Assembly (NCBI GenBank): GCA_036822015.1
Contig: DAISIL010000001.1
Location: 62,001 to 126,000 of the forward strand
Reading direction: 5' to 3'
DNA from: DAISIL01 sp036822015
GTDB taxonomy: Bacteria; Bacteroidota; Bacteroidia; Cytophagales; Bernardetiaceae
Length of the DNA: 64,000 bases
Of the stretch, positions 51,390 through 60,362 are shown one piece after another (positions within the stretch are counted from its first letter, which is position 1; every line of letters begins with the position of its first letter). A program made the translations under genes and the position numbers. The notes under the pieces were generated by a model. The model did not search any database. It was not told the origin of the DNA and was given only the letters and a program-made list of their open reading frames with translations.

Positions 51390-51486
51390 CTTTACCTTAC
51401 TTACATCAATAACTAAACATAAACAAAAAACAGCCGCCTACAAAATTGCTTGATTTGTTACCCCTCACTTTTATCCAAAACCTTCG

Positions 51487-51494
51487 TATCTTTG
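51487..51494 (+). promoter_or_regulatory. candidate -7 box of gatB
   Basis: TATCTTTG fits TAnnTTTG and lies 4 bases before the gatB ATG, so the transcript would be nearly leaderless. The nearest TTG is 29 bases upstream of it, outside the normal spacing. Confidence 0.4.
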
Positions 51495-51498
51495 CTTT

Positions 51499-52959
51499 AT
51501 GGCAGAGCATATCTACGATACCTACGAAACCGTGGTCGGGCTGGAAGTCCACGCCCAACTCCTGACCCAGAGCAAGGCATTCAACACCGACTCCACCGAG
51601 TACGGGCAACTCCCCAATACCAATATCAGCGTCATCACGCTGGCCCACCCAGGAACACTCCCCAAACTCAACGAGCGCGTCATCGAATACGCCATCAAGA
51701 TGGGGCTGGCCCTGGATTGCCAAATCCGACGCTACAATATCTTTGATCGCAAAAACTACTTTTATCCCGACCTCCCGAAGGGCTACCAGATCACCCAAGA
51801 CAAAACGCCCATCTGCACGGCCGGAAAACTCACCATCCAGACCGCCGACGGGCAGCCCCGAACCATCGGAATCACCCGTATCCATATCGAAGAGGATGCC
51901 GGAAAGTCCTTGCACTTAGACGGTTCGGAGGAATCTCTGATCGACCTCAACCGCGCCGGTGTGCCGCTGATCGAGATCGTCAGCGAACCCGACATCCGAA
52001 CGCCCGAAGAGGCACAACTCTACCTCCAGGAAATCCGACGACTTGTCCGTTACCTTGGCATCTGCGATGGCAACATGGAGGAAGGCTCCATGCGCTGCGA
52101 TGCCAACATTTCGGTACGCAAAAAGGGCAGCACCCAGCTCGGGCAGCGCGTAGAGGTCAAGAACATGAACTCCACCCGCAACGTCATGCGGGCGATCATC
52201 TACGAAACCAAACGCCAGATCGACCTGATCGAAGCCGGTGGAAAAGTCAGCGGAGAAACCCGCAACTTCGATGCGCCCAGCGGAACAACTACCCCGCTGC
52301 GGATGAAAGAAACCCTGAACGACTATCGCTATTTCCCCGAGCCTGATTTACAGCCCTTTATCGTGGAGGAAGCATGGGTGCGGGAGATTGCCGCCCAGAT
52401 GCCCAGCCTGCCGCATCAGTTGCGGACGCGCTTTGTGGAAACCTACGGGCTACCCGAGTACGATGCCCACCTGCTGGTAGATGACAAAACTACCGCGCTT
52501 TACTTCGAGACCCTCACCCAACATACGCCCCACTACAAAGCCGCCTCCAACTGGATCATGGGGCCCGTCAAGAGCTACCTCAACGAGCGCACCTTGCCCA
52601 TGGAGCAGTTCCCGATCCAGCCCGAGTGCCTGGCAAAGGTGATCGCTCTGGTGGAAGCCAACCAAATGAGTTTTGCCGTCGCCTCCCAGCAGCTTTTTCC
52701 AGCACTGATCGAACAGCCCGAAGCCGATCCCGAAGCCTTAGCCCTACAGCTTGACCTCTTGCATAGCAGCGATACCGATGCCATCCAGCCAATCATTGAA
52801 GCCGTGCTGGCCGAGTTCCCCGATAAGGTAGCCCAATACCGCAACGGCAAAAAAGGACTTTTGGGGATGTTCATGGGACAAGTGATGAAGCGCACCAAAG
52901 GAAAGGTGGATCCAAAAGTAGCCACCCAACTCCTTGAATCACAACTCAACGGAGAATAA
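51499..52959 (+). CDS. gatB: aspartyl/glutamyl-tRNA amidotransferase subunit B
   Basis: GatB is the kinase/tRNA-binding subunit that converts Glu-tRNA(Gln) or Asp-tRNA(Asn) to the amide form, together with GatA and GatC. The 486-residue protein has the family blocks YETVVGLEVHAQLLT, FDRKNYFYPDLPKGYQI, RIHIEEDAGKSLH, GVPLIEIVSEPDIR and CDANISVRKKG. The C-terminal YqeY-like domain ends with KGLLGMFMGQVMKRTKGKVDPK. gatA and gatC are not in this window. The next gene starts 2 bases after its stop. Confidence 0.97.
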   Translation: MAEHIYDTYETVVGLEVHAQLLTQSKAFNTDSTEYGQLPNTNISVITLAHPGTLPKLNERVIEYAIKMGLALDCQIRRYNIFDRKNYFYPDLPKGYQITQDKTPICTAGKLTIQTADGQPRTIGITRIHIEEDAGKSLHLDGSEESLIDLNRAGVPLIEIVSEPDIRTPEEAQLYLQEIRRLVRYLGICDGNMEEGSMRCDANISVRKKGSTQLGQRVEVKNMNSTRNVMRAIIYETKRQIDLIEAGGKVSGETRNFDAPSGTTTPLRMKETLNDYRYFPEPDLQPFIVEEAWVREIAAQMPSLPHQLRTRFVETYGLPEYDAHLLVDDKTTALYFETLTQHTPHYKAASNWIMGPVKSYLNERTLPMEQFPIQPECLAKVIALVEANQMSFAVASQQLFPALIEQPEADPEALALQLDLLHSSDTDAIQPIIEAVLAEFPDKVAQYRNGKKGLLGMFMGQVMKRTKGKVDPKVATQLLESQLNGE

Positions 52960-52961
52960 AG

Positions 52962-54047
52962 ATGGACGATCAAGTTTTTTCCTGGCAGACGTTGCAGAGC
53001 TTTGCCGAAGCTGTGTTTGGACGGATCGGGTGCGATGCCGAAGCTGCGGCTCTAGCCGCAGAGGTGCTGCTCGCAGCAGATTTGCGGGGCGTGGATTCTC
53101 ACGGTGTGGCGCGGCTTTCGGGCTACGTGCGCCTTTGGGAAGCCGGACGCATCAACCCAACACCGAACATACAAACGGTACATCAAACCCCCAGCACAGC
53201 TACCATCGACGGAGACAAAGGCCTTGGGCTTGTCGTGGCTCCTGCGGCCATGCAACTGGCCATCCAGAAAGCCCAAGCCGTCGGGACGGGCTGGGTGAGT
53301 GTCCGTAACTCGAATCACTTTGGCATCGCGGGCTACCACGCCATGATGGCCCTGCCCGAGCGCATGATCGGGATCGCGCTCACCAACGCCAGCCCGCTAG
53401 TAGCTCCGACATTTTCTAAGGAACGCCTCCTGGGAACCAACCCCATCGCGATCGCAATTCCGGCACGGGAGGAGCCGCCCATCGTCGTTGATATGGCCAC
53501 AACGACCGTTGCCAATGGCAAGCTCGAAATCCTGAACCGACAAGGCGGATTGGCCCCCGAAGGTTGGGTACAAGATGCCCAGGGACAGGCCTCGATAGAC
53601 CCCCAGGCACTCAAGTCCGGTGGAGCTTTGTTGCCTCTGGGTGGTGATCGGGTACATGGCAGCCACAAAGGCTATTGCCTGGGAGCCGTCGTGGACATCT
53701 GGTCGGCTGTGCTGTCAGGGGCGGGCTATGGCCCCTGGGCCCCACCTTTTGTTTCGTTTTTGCCCTTGCCGTCGGACCCACAAGGCGAGGGCTTGGGGCA
53801 TTTCTTTGGCGTGATGCGCGTGGATGCCTTCCGCCCCTGGGAGGAGTTTGGGGAGCATATCGACCGCTGGATACGTCGCTTTCGGGCGGCTGAGCCTGCC
53901 GCCGGCGCAAGTCAGGTGTTGATTCCCGGCGATCCCGAGCGGGAGACCGAAGCCTATCGCCGTCGTGAAGGGATTCCCTTGTTGGCTCCCGTTGTCGAAG
54001 ACCTCCGTGAGCTAGGCGAGCGGCTAGGCGTGGACTTTATCCAGTAG
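52962..54047 (+). CDS. Ldh family NAD(P)-dependent oxidoreductase
   Basis: The 361-residue enzyme belongs to the type II malate/L-lactate/sulfolactate dehydrogenase family, unrelated in fold to classical MDH. Signature segments are ADLRGVDSHGVARLSGYV with the catalytic histidine, VRNSNHFGIAGYHAMMA, PLVAPTFSKERLLGTNPIAIAIP, and GSHKGYCLGAVVDI. Substrate choice (malate, lactate, ureidoglycolate, sulfolactate) cannot be settled from sequence alone. It lies 2 bases behind gatB and is probably co-transcribed, although no functional link is evident. Confidence 0.9.
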   Translation: MDDQVFSWQTLQSFAEAVFGRIGCDAEAAALAAEVLLAADLRGVDSHGVARLSGYVRLWEAGRINPTPNIQTVHQTPSTATIDGDKGLGLVVAPAAMQLAIQKAQAVGTGWVSVRNSNHFGIAGYHAMMALPERMIGIALTNASPLVAPTFSKERLLGTNPIAIAIPAREEPPIVVDMATTTVANGKLEILNRQGGLAPEGWVQDAQGQASIDPQALKSGGALLPLGGDRVHGSHKGYCLGAVVDIWSAVLSGAGYGPWAPPFVSFLPLPSDPQGEGLGHFFGVMRVDAFRPWEEFGEHIDRWIRRFRAAEPAAGASQVLIPGDPERETEAYRRREGIPLLAPVVEDLRELGERLGVDFIQ

Positions 54048-54052
54048 CCCCA

Positions 54053-54907
54053 TCAGGTTTTTTTCTCGTGCGTCCAGCCAGGTTTTCCCCAAAGGTATTT
54101 GAGGCGATCGGATAGCGTGGGCGCACGGCGAAGGTCTTTGAGGATGTGCCGGTGTTCGGCAAAGGCGATTTTGTGAGGGACGTAGGTGTTGATGTTGGTG
54201 GTCAGGCCATAGACTGGTGGGTTGTCGGGGTCTTCGGCCATGAACGTCCCCAGGAGACGATCCCAGATAATCAGTACCGCGCCGTGGTTTTTGTCTAGGT
54301 AAGGGTCATTGCTGGCATGATGCACGCGGTGATGCGATGGGGTATTGAAGACATACTCGAGCCATCCGAGGTGTCGGACGGTGGGGGTATGTAGAAAAAA
54401 TTGATAGATCAAGCTCAAAGACATCATCGTCAGGATCATCAGGGGCGGGAAGCCTACCACAGGAAGCCAGAGCCAGAAGATGTACTTGTAGAGGTATTCC
54501 GTCCAACTTTGGCGCAAGGCCGTACTTAGGTTGTAGCATTCGGAGGAGTGATGATTGGCGTGCGAAGCCCAAAGCAGTCGGATTTCGTGGCTTAGACGAT
54601 GGTGCCAATAAAACGTCCAGTCATCCAGAAAAAAAAGCAGTACCCAAGCCCAAACAGCATCATCGGGAATCTTCCAAATCGAAAGCCGTTCATACAAGAA
54701 AGTGAAGATGCCAAAATAAAACAGTTTTGCCAGGAGGTTGGTCAAGACAGAGCCTGCTCCCATGGCCAGCGAGGCCCAGGTATCGGGCAGGTGATACCAG
54801 CCTCTGCGTTCCCAGGCACTAAGTCCGGCTTCCAGGGCAAGCAAAAACAAAAACAGCGGTACGGCAAAACGCACCGGATCGTGGGTCAAGAAAAATTCAA
54901 AAGTCAT
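54053..54907 (-). CDS. sterol desaturase/fatty acid hydroxylase family protein
   Basis: This 284-residue integral membrane di-iron enzyme has the eight-histidine pattern of the family: HHRLSHE, HANHHSSE and HRVHHASN, plus transmembrane helices on both sides. Members hydroxylate or desaturate lipids and need O2. Bacterial relatives act on carotenoids, alkylglycerol ethers or fatty acids. The substrate is not predictable here. The gene overlaps the upstream barrel gene by 11 bases, so both are probably translated from one message. Confidence 0.9.
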   Translation of the reverse strand: MTFEFFLTHDPVRFAVPLFLFLLALEAGLSAWERRGWYHLPDTWASLAMGAGSVLTNLLAKLFYFGIFTFLYERLSIWKIPDDAVWAWVLLFFLDDWTFYWHHRLSHEIRLLWASHANHHSSECYNLSTALRQSWTEYLYKYIFWLWLPVVGFPPLMILTMMSLSLIYQFFLHTPTVRHLGWLEYVFNTPSHHRVHHASNDPYLDKNHGAVLIIWDRLLGTFMAEDPDNPPVYGLTTNINTYVPHKIAFAEHRHILKDLRRAPTLSDRLKYLWGKPGWTHEKKT

Positions 54908-56675
54908 GGCGAATCATGGCAGTATTGAGGCGTAGGTGTATCCCCGTGAAAAAAGTCTGGCGTTCCCGTAGCGGGTCTTCACTTTCGAGGCGACGGAAGA
55001 CGGATTTCCAATCCAGGAACAAGTTGTGGCGCAGTTGGTAGCTTGCCGTTAGTTCGGCGTAGAGGAGCTGGGTAGCGATACCTTGCCCAACGCGGTTGCC
55101 GTACTCTTGTTGCCTGAATGTGAGGTCTTTCAGGATGTCCCCTCCCCAGTTTTGTCCTTCGGGGTCTTCGCCTTTTTGGGTGTAGATTACCCGAGCCGAA
55201 AGGCGCAAAGCGGGTAGAGGCTGGTAGTGGAGCCACCCGACGATTTCCCAAAGGTTAGCTCCCATCGGATGGGCTAGGGCTTGCAAAAAATGACTGTGGT
55301 TGGCCAGGTTGAGGCTGTCGTTTTGGGTGTAGGTATAGGGACGGATGTAGTTGAACTCCCCCAACAAGTCCAGGTTAGGGATACCAAAGGCATCCACATA
55401 ACGAAAGCCGATCTGGGCTGCCTGCCGGTTGCCCCACCAGCCATCTCCGCTCCTGAACTCACTCACGACCATATCATCAATCAGGAGAGAGGCGTAGAGC
55501 TGAAGAGACATCCCCGGAACGAGGTATTTGGCATCGAAATAAAGTCCGGCGTTATCGGGTGTGCCAAGACCTTGCTCTACGGCCGTGTAAAAGATCACCG
55601 GATTGAGGTAGCCGATCTCAAAGGTATCGTTGCGCTTGCCATCAGGACGGGAATAGACCACGGACTCGGAAAGCCCGAGGTTGAGCCGCTGACCGATGTT
55701 GATGCCCAGGCGATGAAAGACAGCGTACTTTTTGGGATAAACGTTGTTGGGCCGCTGTACATCCGCGACAAGCTGGGTGAAGAGATTGGTGTATTCAATT
55801 TTCCAGAAGCGTGTGTTGAGCTTCAAGAACAGCGAAGGTGCCGAGTAGTCGGAGAGAAACAGCGACCGATAGCCAGGCCCGATAAAGTGCTTGTCTTGCC
55901 CAAACTGCACCTGAACAACCTTTGCCATCCGAAAGGCGATATACCCTCTGGCATGGATGTAGTCGAAGTCGTCCCGTTCCCTGACCCACTTCGTAAAAGC
56001 CTCCCCGGGGACATTAGGGACATAAAAATCACCGCTGGTTTGGAGGCTCCGATCCAGGACATAAAACGGAAACCGCGCCTGGTTGTCGGTGATGAAGGTA
56101 TAAACGCCGATGCGATCCGCTATCGTTGCCCGAAGCGCAACACCACGGGAGTTGATGTAGGGCAATCGGTCGTTTTCGGTTTCGTAGCCCATCCCAAAGT
56201 GCAACACAGGACTGATATGCAGATCAAAGTCATCGGCTCCCTGGTGCAAGCCCTGCCCGTAGTACTCGCTCTGGACGTGGAAGAAGTCGGGCTTTGTTCG
56301 ATAAAAATGCTTCAAGAACGGCTTTCGACTTTTGTAATCCTTTTCAATTTTTTGAGACCACTCCCAGTTGTCGCGCATCAGGTAACGGAGGTTGGCCAGA
56401 TCGACGGCCGTCAAGTTTAGGCTATCCCGCAAGGCAAAAAGCGTATCGGCGAAGGCTGCCACCTGCTGGCGTGTGTAGGGCCGTGAGCTGCTCTGCAAGA
56501 TGGGCGATATGCGCCCGTACTTGATCTCCAAGCGGTCTATGAGGGCGTAGTAGTCCTGATCTACGGGTATCGAAACGCTCTGGGCTTGCACGAAAAGCAC
56601 CGTAAGTTGTCCGAAAATGAACAGTAGTTGTCCGAAAAGTGAACAAGGGCGATATAAGATCAGATGTTTAATCAA
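54897..56675 (-). CDS. Wzi-like outer membrane beta-barrel (capsule assembly family)
   Basis: The 592-residue protein has a signal-like hydrophobic start ending in VLFVQAQSVSIPVDQ, then a helical N-terminal part (YYALIDRLEIKYGRISPILQSSSRPYTRQQVAAFADTL). A long run of amphipathic strands follows, with FGQDKHFIGPGYRSLFLSDYSAPSLFLKLN in the middle. That block resembles the Wzi/capsule assembly family of Bacteroidota barrels. The last strand ends in F, as usual for BAM-inserted barrels. The signal region contains a tandem 21-base repeat (FGQL twice). It could bind or export surface glycan, but no capsule genes are near. Confidence 0.75.
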   Translation of the reverse strand: MIKHLILYRPCSLFGQLLFIFGQLTVLFVQAQSVSIPVDQDYYALIDRLEIKYGRISPILQSSSRPYTRQQVAAFADTLFALRDSLNLTAVDLANLRYLMRDNWEWSQKIEKDYKSRKPFLKHFYRTKPDFFHVQSEYYGQGLHQGADDFDLHISPVLHFGMGYETENDRLPYINSRGVALRATIADRIGVYTFITDNQARFPFYVLDRSLQTSGDFYVPNVPGEAFTKWVRERDDFDYIHARGYIAFRMAKVVQVQFGQDKHFIGPGYRSLFLSDYSAPSLFLKLNTRFWKIEYTNLFTQLVADVQRPNNVYPKKYAVFHRLGINIGQRLNLGLSESVVYSRPDGKRNDTFEIGYLNPVIFYTAVEQGLGTPDNAGLYFDAKYLVPGMSLQLYASLLIDDMVVSEFRSGDGWWGNRQAAQIGFRYVDAFGIPNLDLLGEFNYIRPYTYTQNDSLNLANHSHFLQALAHPMGANLWEIVGWLHYQPLPALRLSARVIYTQKGEDPEGQNWGGDILKDLTFRQQEYGNRVGQGIATQLLYAELTASYQLRHNLFLDWKSVFRRLESEDPLRERQTFFTGIHLRLNTAMIRHDF

Positions 56676-56840
56676 CTGTTTACCAGGATTTTGTGTGCTT
56701 TGGCATTGGTTTTGACTACTGTTTAAGTGAAATGTTTTATACGTTTCCGTGTTCAGTCCACCAATTGGATGAATGCGTTTAATGTTGGGGCATGAGAAAG
56801 GCTGTTTGTGTATTCAGGCAGCTTTTCTGCGTTTTTGGAC

Positions 56841-57893
56841 TTAGCGTATGCCTCTTTGGTTGAGGGCGCGACGGTATCGCTCGGCGTTGCGGCTGTGTTC
56901 GGCGGCCGTTCGGGCGAAATTATGGTAGCCCGAAAAATCCTCCCTGGCACAAAAAAACAATAGATCGTGTTCTTCGGCTTGCAAAACAGCCTCGATGCCC
57001 GCAATGGAGGGTAGCCGAATGGGGCCCGGCGGCAGTCCGGTGTTGCGGTAGGTGTTGTAGGGCGATTCGACTTCTAAATGTTTGAGCAATACCCGCTTGA
57101 TCGAAAAATCACCGAGGGCAAAAACAACCGTAGGGTCAGCTTCCAGGCGTTGCCCGCGTTGGAGCCGATTGAGATAGACCCCTGCAACTTTGGGTTTTTC
57201 GTCATCATGGATCGTCTCGGCATCCACGATGGAGGCCAGTATGCTCACCTCCACGGGAGAGAGACCGCGCTCCTGGGCTTGTGCCTGCCTTTTTTCATTC
57301 CAAAATTTATCATATTCTCGCTTCATCCGATCCAGGAGCGCGTCCGCGTCGGTTGTCCAAAAAAACTCGTAGGTATTAGGCAAAAACATACAGAGAAAGG
57401 TCTGCTCGTTGAAGCCGTATTTTTGGGCGATTTCAGGATTTTGGAGTTTTTGGAGGAGGGCTGCCGAGTCGGCTTTAAGGTATTGGGTGAGTTTGCCGGC
57501 TAGCTCGTGGGGCAGGCGTATGTTGTTGAAGGTGATACGCAAGGGGATTTGATCGCCGGCGCGGAGCATCCGGATAGCTGTTAGGTTGTCGGTATCCTTC
57601 TCGAAGAGATACCAGCCTGGTTTTGGTGTATCAAACTTGAGAAACTTAGCGACCAGACGAAAAGACATCTCATTCTCGAAGATGCGTTCCTCCCGAAAGG
57701 CCTCCATCAAGTCTTCAAAACTCGTCTGCTCGGCAATGAAATAACGTATCGGCTCTCGTCCCGTCCTGACATTGGCCAGATAAAAATTTTGATAAAAATA
57801 AAAGACGAAGACGATAATCAGCATAGATACACCAGCAAAACTGGCGTAAAACAATTTCGTGCGGAACGAAGGCGGGGCTTGGGCAGGTCTCAT
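56841..57893 (-). CDS. mltG: endolytic murein transglycosylase MltG
   Basis: MltG cuts nascent peptidoglycan glycan strands and sets their length. The 350-residue protein has one N-terminal transmembrane helix (SMLIIVFVFYFYQNFYL), a LysM-like domain, and the YceG catalytic domain. The catalytic glutamate is in ILASIVDAETIHDD, followed by KVAGVYLNRLQRGQRLEADPTVVFALGD and SPYNTYRNTGLPPGPI. All family motifs are present. Its ATG overlaps the stop of the upstream YcxB-like gene by 4 bases (ATGA), so the two are coupled. Confidence 0.95.
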   Translation of the reverse strand: MRPAQAPPSFRTKLFYASFAGVSMLIIVFVFYFYQNFYLANVRTGREPIRYFIAEQTSFEDLMEAFREERIFENEMSFRLVAKFLKFDTPKPGWYLFEKDTDNLTAIRMLRAGDQIPLRITFNNIRLPHELAGKLTQYLKADSAALLQKLQNPEIAQKYGFNEQTFLCMFLPNTYEFFWTTDADALLDRMKREYDKFWNEKRQAQAQERGLSPVEVSILASIVDAETIHDDEKPKVAGVYLNRLQRGQRLEADPTVVFALGDFSIKRVLLKHLEVESPYNTYRNTGLPPGPIRLPSIAGIEAVLQAEEHDLLFFCAREDFSGYHNFARTAAEHSRNAERYRRALNQRGIR

Positions 57894-58396
57894 GGGGCAA
57901 CGTCTTTGGGTTCGGCAGCTGCGGAGGGCAACAACTTTTTTCGTTTTAGGATCATCTCCATGAACTTAATGTCGTGTTCACGAAAAATGTTGAAGGGCAG
58001 GTAGATCAGTTGTACCCGCGATAGCCTTAACAAAAAATGGTCTTTTCCCATCTGGGCAGTCTGTATTTTGTCCCATTGGATGGGCATGGCGCGTTTTTCG
58101 TCCAACTTAATCAAAATTTGTCGGCTTGTGATCTCATAACTAAACCGATCAAAGAGGACTTTGGTGTTTTCGTGTTGGGTAACGGCAGCGAATTGGGCCA
58201 ACCAAAAGAGGATGTACAAAACGCTCAACGTCAGGGCAATCCCAATTCCCCACCCCCAGTAACCAAAAGCGGACAAAATGACCAGGATCAAGACGGGTAT
58301 CGTCCAGACCCACCACCACTCGCGCATGACGTGAAAGAACGAAAGGCGGATGTACAGTTTGGCCGGCAGTTGATATTTTTTTGTTTTGATAACCAT
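57890..58396 (-). CDS. YcxB-like membrane protein
   Basis: The 168-residue protein has two adjacent membrane helices (WWWVWTIPVLILVILSAFGYWGWGIGIALTLSVLYILFWLAQFAAV region, split by GYWGWG) and a C-terminal cytoplasmic beta domain (SYEITSRQILIKLDEKRAMPIQWDKIQTAQMGKDHFLLRL). This layout matches YcxB-like proteins, whose domain is PH-like. ATG 58396 is chosen because upstream residues to 58555 do not resemble the family. Function is unknown. Coupling to mltG suggests a link with cell-wall work, which is only an inference. Confidence 0.7.
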   Translation of the reverse strand: MVIKTKKYQLPAKLYIRLSFFHVMREWWWVWTIPVLILVILSAFGYWGWGIGIALTLSVLYILFWLAQFAAVTQHENTKVLFDRFSYEITSRQILIKLDEKRAMPIQWDKIQTAQMGKDHFLLRLSRVQLIYLPFNIFREHDIKFMEMILKRKKLLPSAAAEPKDVAP

Positions 58397-58475
58397 AAAA
58401 GGTTTTTGTTGATCTGTTTGGTGTGGTAAAACTACAAAACTTGATTGAATCCAAAAAATGACTATTTTAGCAGCC

Positions 58476-60362
58476 ATGAACCTTATCTCCGCAGAGAATA
58501 TCTCGAAATCTTTCTCCGAACGCTTGCTTTTTACGGACATCCATTTGGGCATCAATCAAGGCGAAAAAATTGCCCTGGTAGGCATCAATGGCACCGGAAA
58601 ATCGACGCTCCTCAAAATCCTGGCGGGACTGATCCCCCCTGATACGGGATCGGTGAGCCATCGCAAGGGCATTAAGGTCGTGTATCTGGCCCAGGATACG
58701 CCCATGGACGAGCGCAATACCGTCTGGCAGACCATCTTTGATGCTCCCGGCGAGGCCATCCAGACGATTCAAACCTATAACCAACTCCTCGAAGCCGGAC
58801 AAACCCAAAGCGAGGCCTTCTCCAAAGCCCTCGAAGATATGGAACGTCTCCAAACCTGGGATATGGAAGCTCGGATTAAGGAGACCCTCGGGCGGCTCGG
58901 TATCAGCGATACCACCCAAAAAGTCAGCACCTTATCCGGCGGTCAGCGCAAGCGTGTCGCACTGGCAAAGGTCATCCTCTCCGAACCCGACGTACTGCTC
59001 CTAGATGAACCCACCAACCACCTCGACATCCCGACCATCGAATGGCTCGAGCAGTTCCTGGGAACCCAACAAACCAGCCTCCTGCTCATCACCCACGACC
59101 GCTATTTCCTCGACCGCGTTACTAACCGTATCCTCGAACTCGACCAAGGCACCACCTACCGCTACCAAACCAACTACCACGGCTTCCTCGAGCAGAAAGC
59201 CGAACGCCAACGCCAACAGAATGCCTCTGCCGATAAAGCCCAAAATATCCTCCGCAAAGAACTCGATTGGCTCCGCCGAATGCCCAAAGCCCGAGGTACC
59301 AAAGCCAAATACCGCGTCGAAGCCGTCGGGCAACTCCAGGAAACAGCCCGTAACCGCACCCGAGAAGACCGCGTCCAGATTACCTTTGAGGGACAACGCC
59401 TCGGCGGAAAGATTTTAGAAATCAAAAACTTGCATTTTGCCTACCCCGAGAAAGAACCCGTCCTGGATCGCTTCACCTATACGTTCAGCAAAGGCGAACG
59501 CCTCGGAATTGTGGGCAAGAACGGCGTAGGAAAAACGACCTTCATCCGCCTACTACTCGGGCAAGAGCAGCCCCTGCGCGGAAAAATCATCGCCGGACAA
59601 AACACCGTCTTTGGCTACTACTCCCAGGAACATGCCGACTTTGATCCCGAGATGCGGGTCATTGAAGTGGTCAAGGAGGTAGCCGAGGTGATCGAACTAC
59701 CACGCGGGCGCACCCTGACGGCCTCCCAGCTGTTGGAGCAGTTTCTCTTCCCGCCCAAACGCCAATACGAAGTCGTGGGTAAGCTCAGCGGTGGCGAACG
59801 ACGGCGACTTCAGTTGCTGCGTGTCCTGATACAAAACCCTAATTTCCTGATCCTTGACGAGCCTACCAACGATCTGGACATCCAAACACTCCACGTCCTG
59901 GAGGACTTCTTAGAAAACTTTGCCGGTTGCCTACTGATCGTCTCCCACGACCGCTACTTCATGGATCAACTCGTGGATCATCTCTTTGTCTTTGAAGGAA
60001 ACGGGCAAATCTCCGACTTCCCGGGCAACTACTCCGACTACAAAGACGAGGTACTGGACAACAAAAAAAATACACCTGACTCCCCCGCCCCAAAACCCGA
60101 AAAAGCTACGGATACTCCCCCGCCTGCCCTGTCGTCGGACTCCCCCAAAACCAAATTGACCTTCAAGGAAAAGCGCGAACGCGACCAACTCGAAAAGGAA
60201 ATAGCCCAACTCGAAGCACAAAAACAAACCCTCACCAAACGCCTCAACAAAGGCAGTGAAGACTTTCAAGAATTACAAACATGGGCAGAGGAATTGCAAG
60301 CCATCACGGATGAGCTAGACGAAAAGGAACTGCGCTGGTTGGAGCTTTCCGAGTATGCTTAG
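58476..60362 (+). CDS. ABC-F family ATPase (Uup-like)
   Basis: The 628-residue soluble protein has two ABC ATPase domains and no membrane part, so it is ABC-F. Domain 1 has GINGTGKST (near residue 35), LSGGQRKRVAL and LLLDEPTNHLD. Domain 2 has GKNGVGKTT, LSGGERRRLQL and LILDEPTNDLD. The linker between them is charged and helical, and the C-terminal coiled coil (KEKRERDQLEKEIAQLEAQKQTL) is that of Uup. ABC-F proteins act on ribosomes or, for Uup, on branched DNA. The start ATG 58476 fits the family. Its stop overlaps that of the convergent phosphatase by 4 bases. Confidence 0.93.
   Translation: MNLISAENISKSFSERLLFTDIHLGINQGEKIALVGINGTGKSTLLKILAGLIPPDTGSVSHRKGIKVVYLAQDTPMDERNTVWQTIFDAPGEAIQTIQTYNQLLEAGQTQSEAFSKALEDMERLQTWDMEARIKETLGRLGISDTTQKVSTLSGGQRKRVALAKVILSEPDVLLLDEPTNHLDIPTIEWLEQFLGTQQTSLLLITHDRYFLDRVTNRILELDQGTTYRYQTNYHGFLEQKAERQRQQNASADKAQNILRKELDWLRRMPKARGTKAKYRVEAVGQLQETARNRTREDRVQITFEGQRLGGKILEIKNLHFAYPEKEPVLDRFTYTFSKGERLGIVGKNGVGKTTFIRLLLGQEQPLRGKIIAGQNTVFGYYSQEHADFDPEMRVIEVVKEVAEVIELPRGRTLTASQLLEQFLFPPKRQYEVVGKLSGGERRRLQLLRVLIQNPNFLILDEPTNDLDIQTLHVLEDFLENFAGCLLIVSHDRYFMDQLVDHLFVFEGNGQISDFPGNYSDYKDEVLDNKKNTPDSPAPKPEKATDTPPPALSSDSPKTKLTFKEKRERDQLEKEIAQLEAQKQTLTKRLNKGSEDFQELQTWAEELQAITDELDEKELRWLELSEYA

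Noticed and set aside
52934..53308. 124-codon frame across the gatB-Ldh junction
   Set aside because: Arginine- and serine-rich shadow overlapping two well-supported genes.
55281..56420. 379-codon open frame antisense to the Wzi-like gene
   Set aside because: No homology-like motifs, and it lies entirely within a well-supported outer membrane protein.
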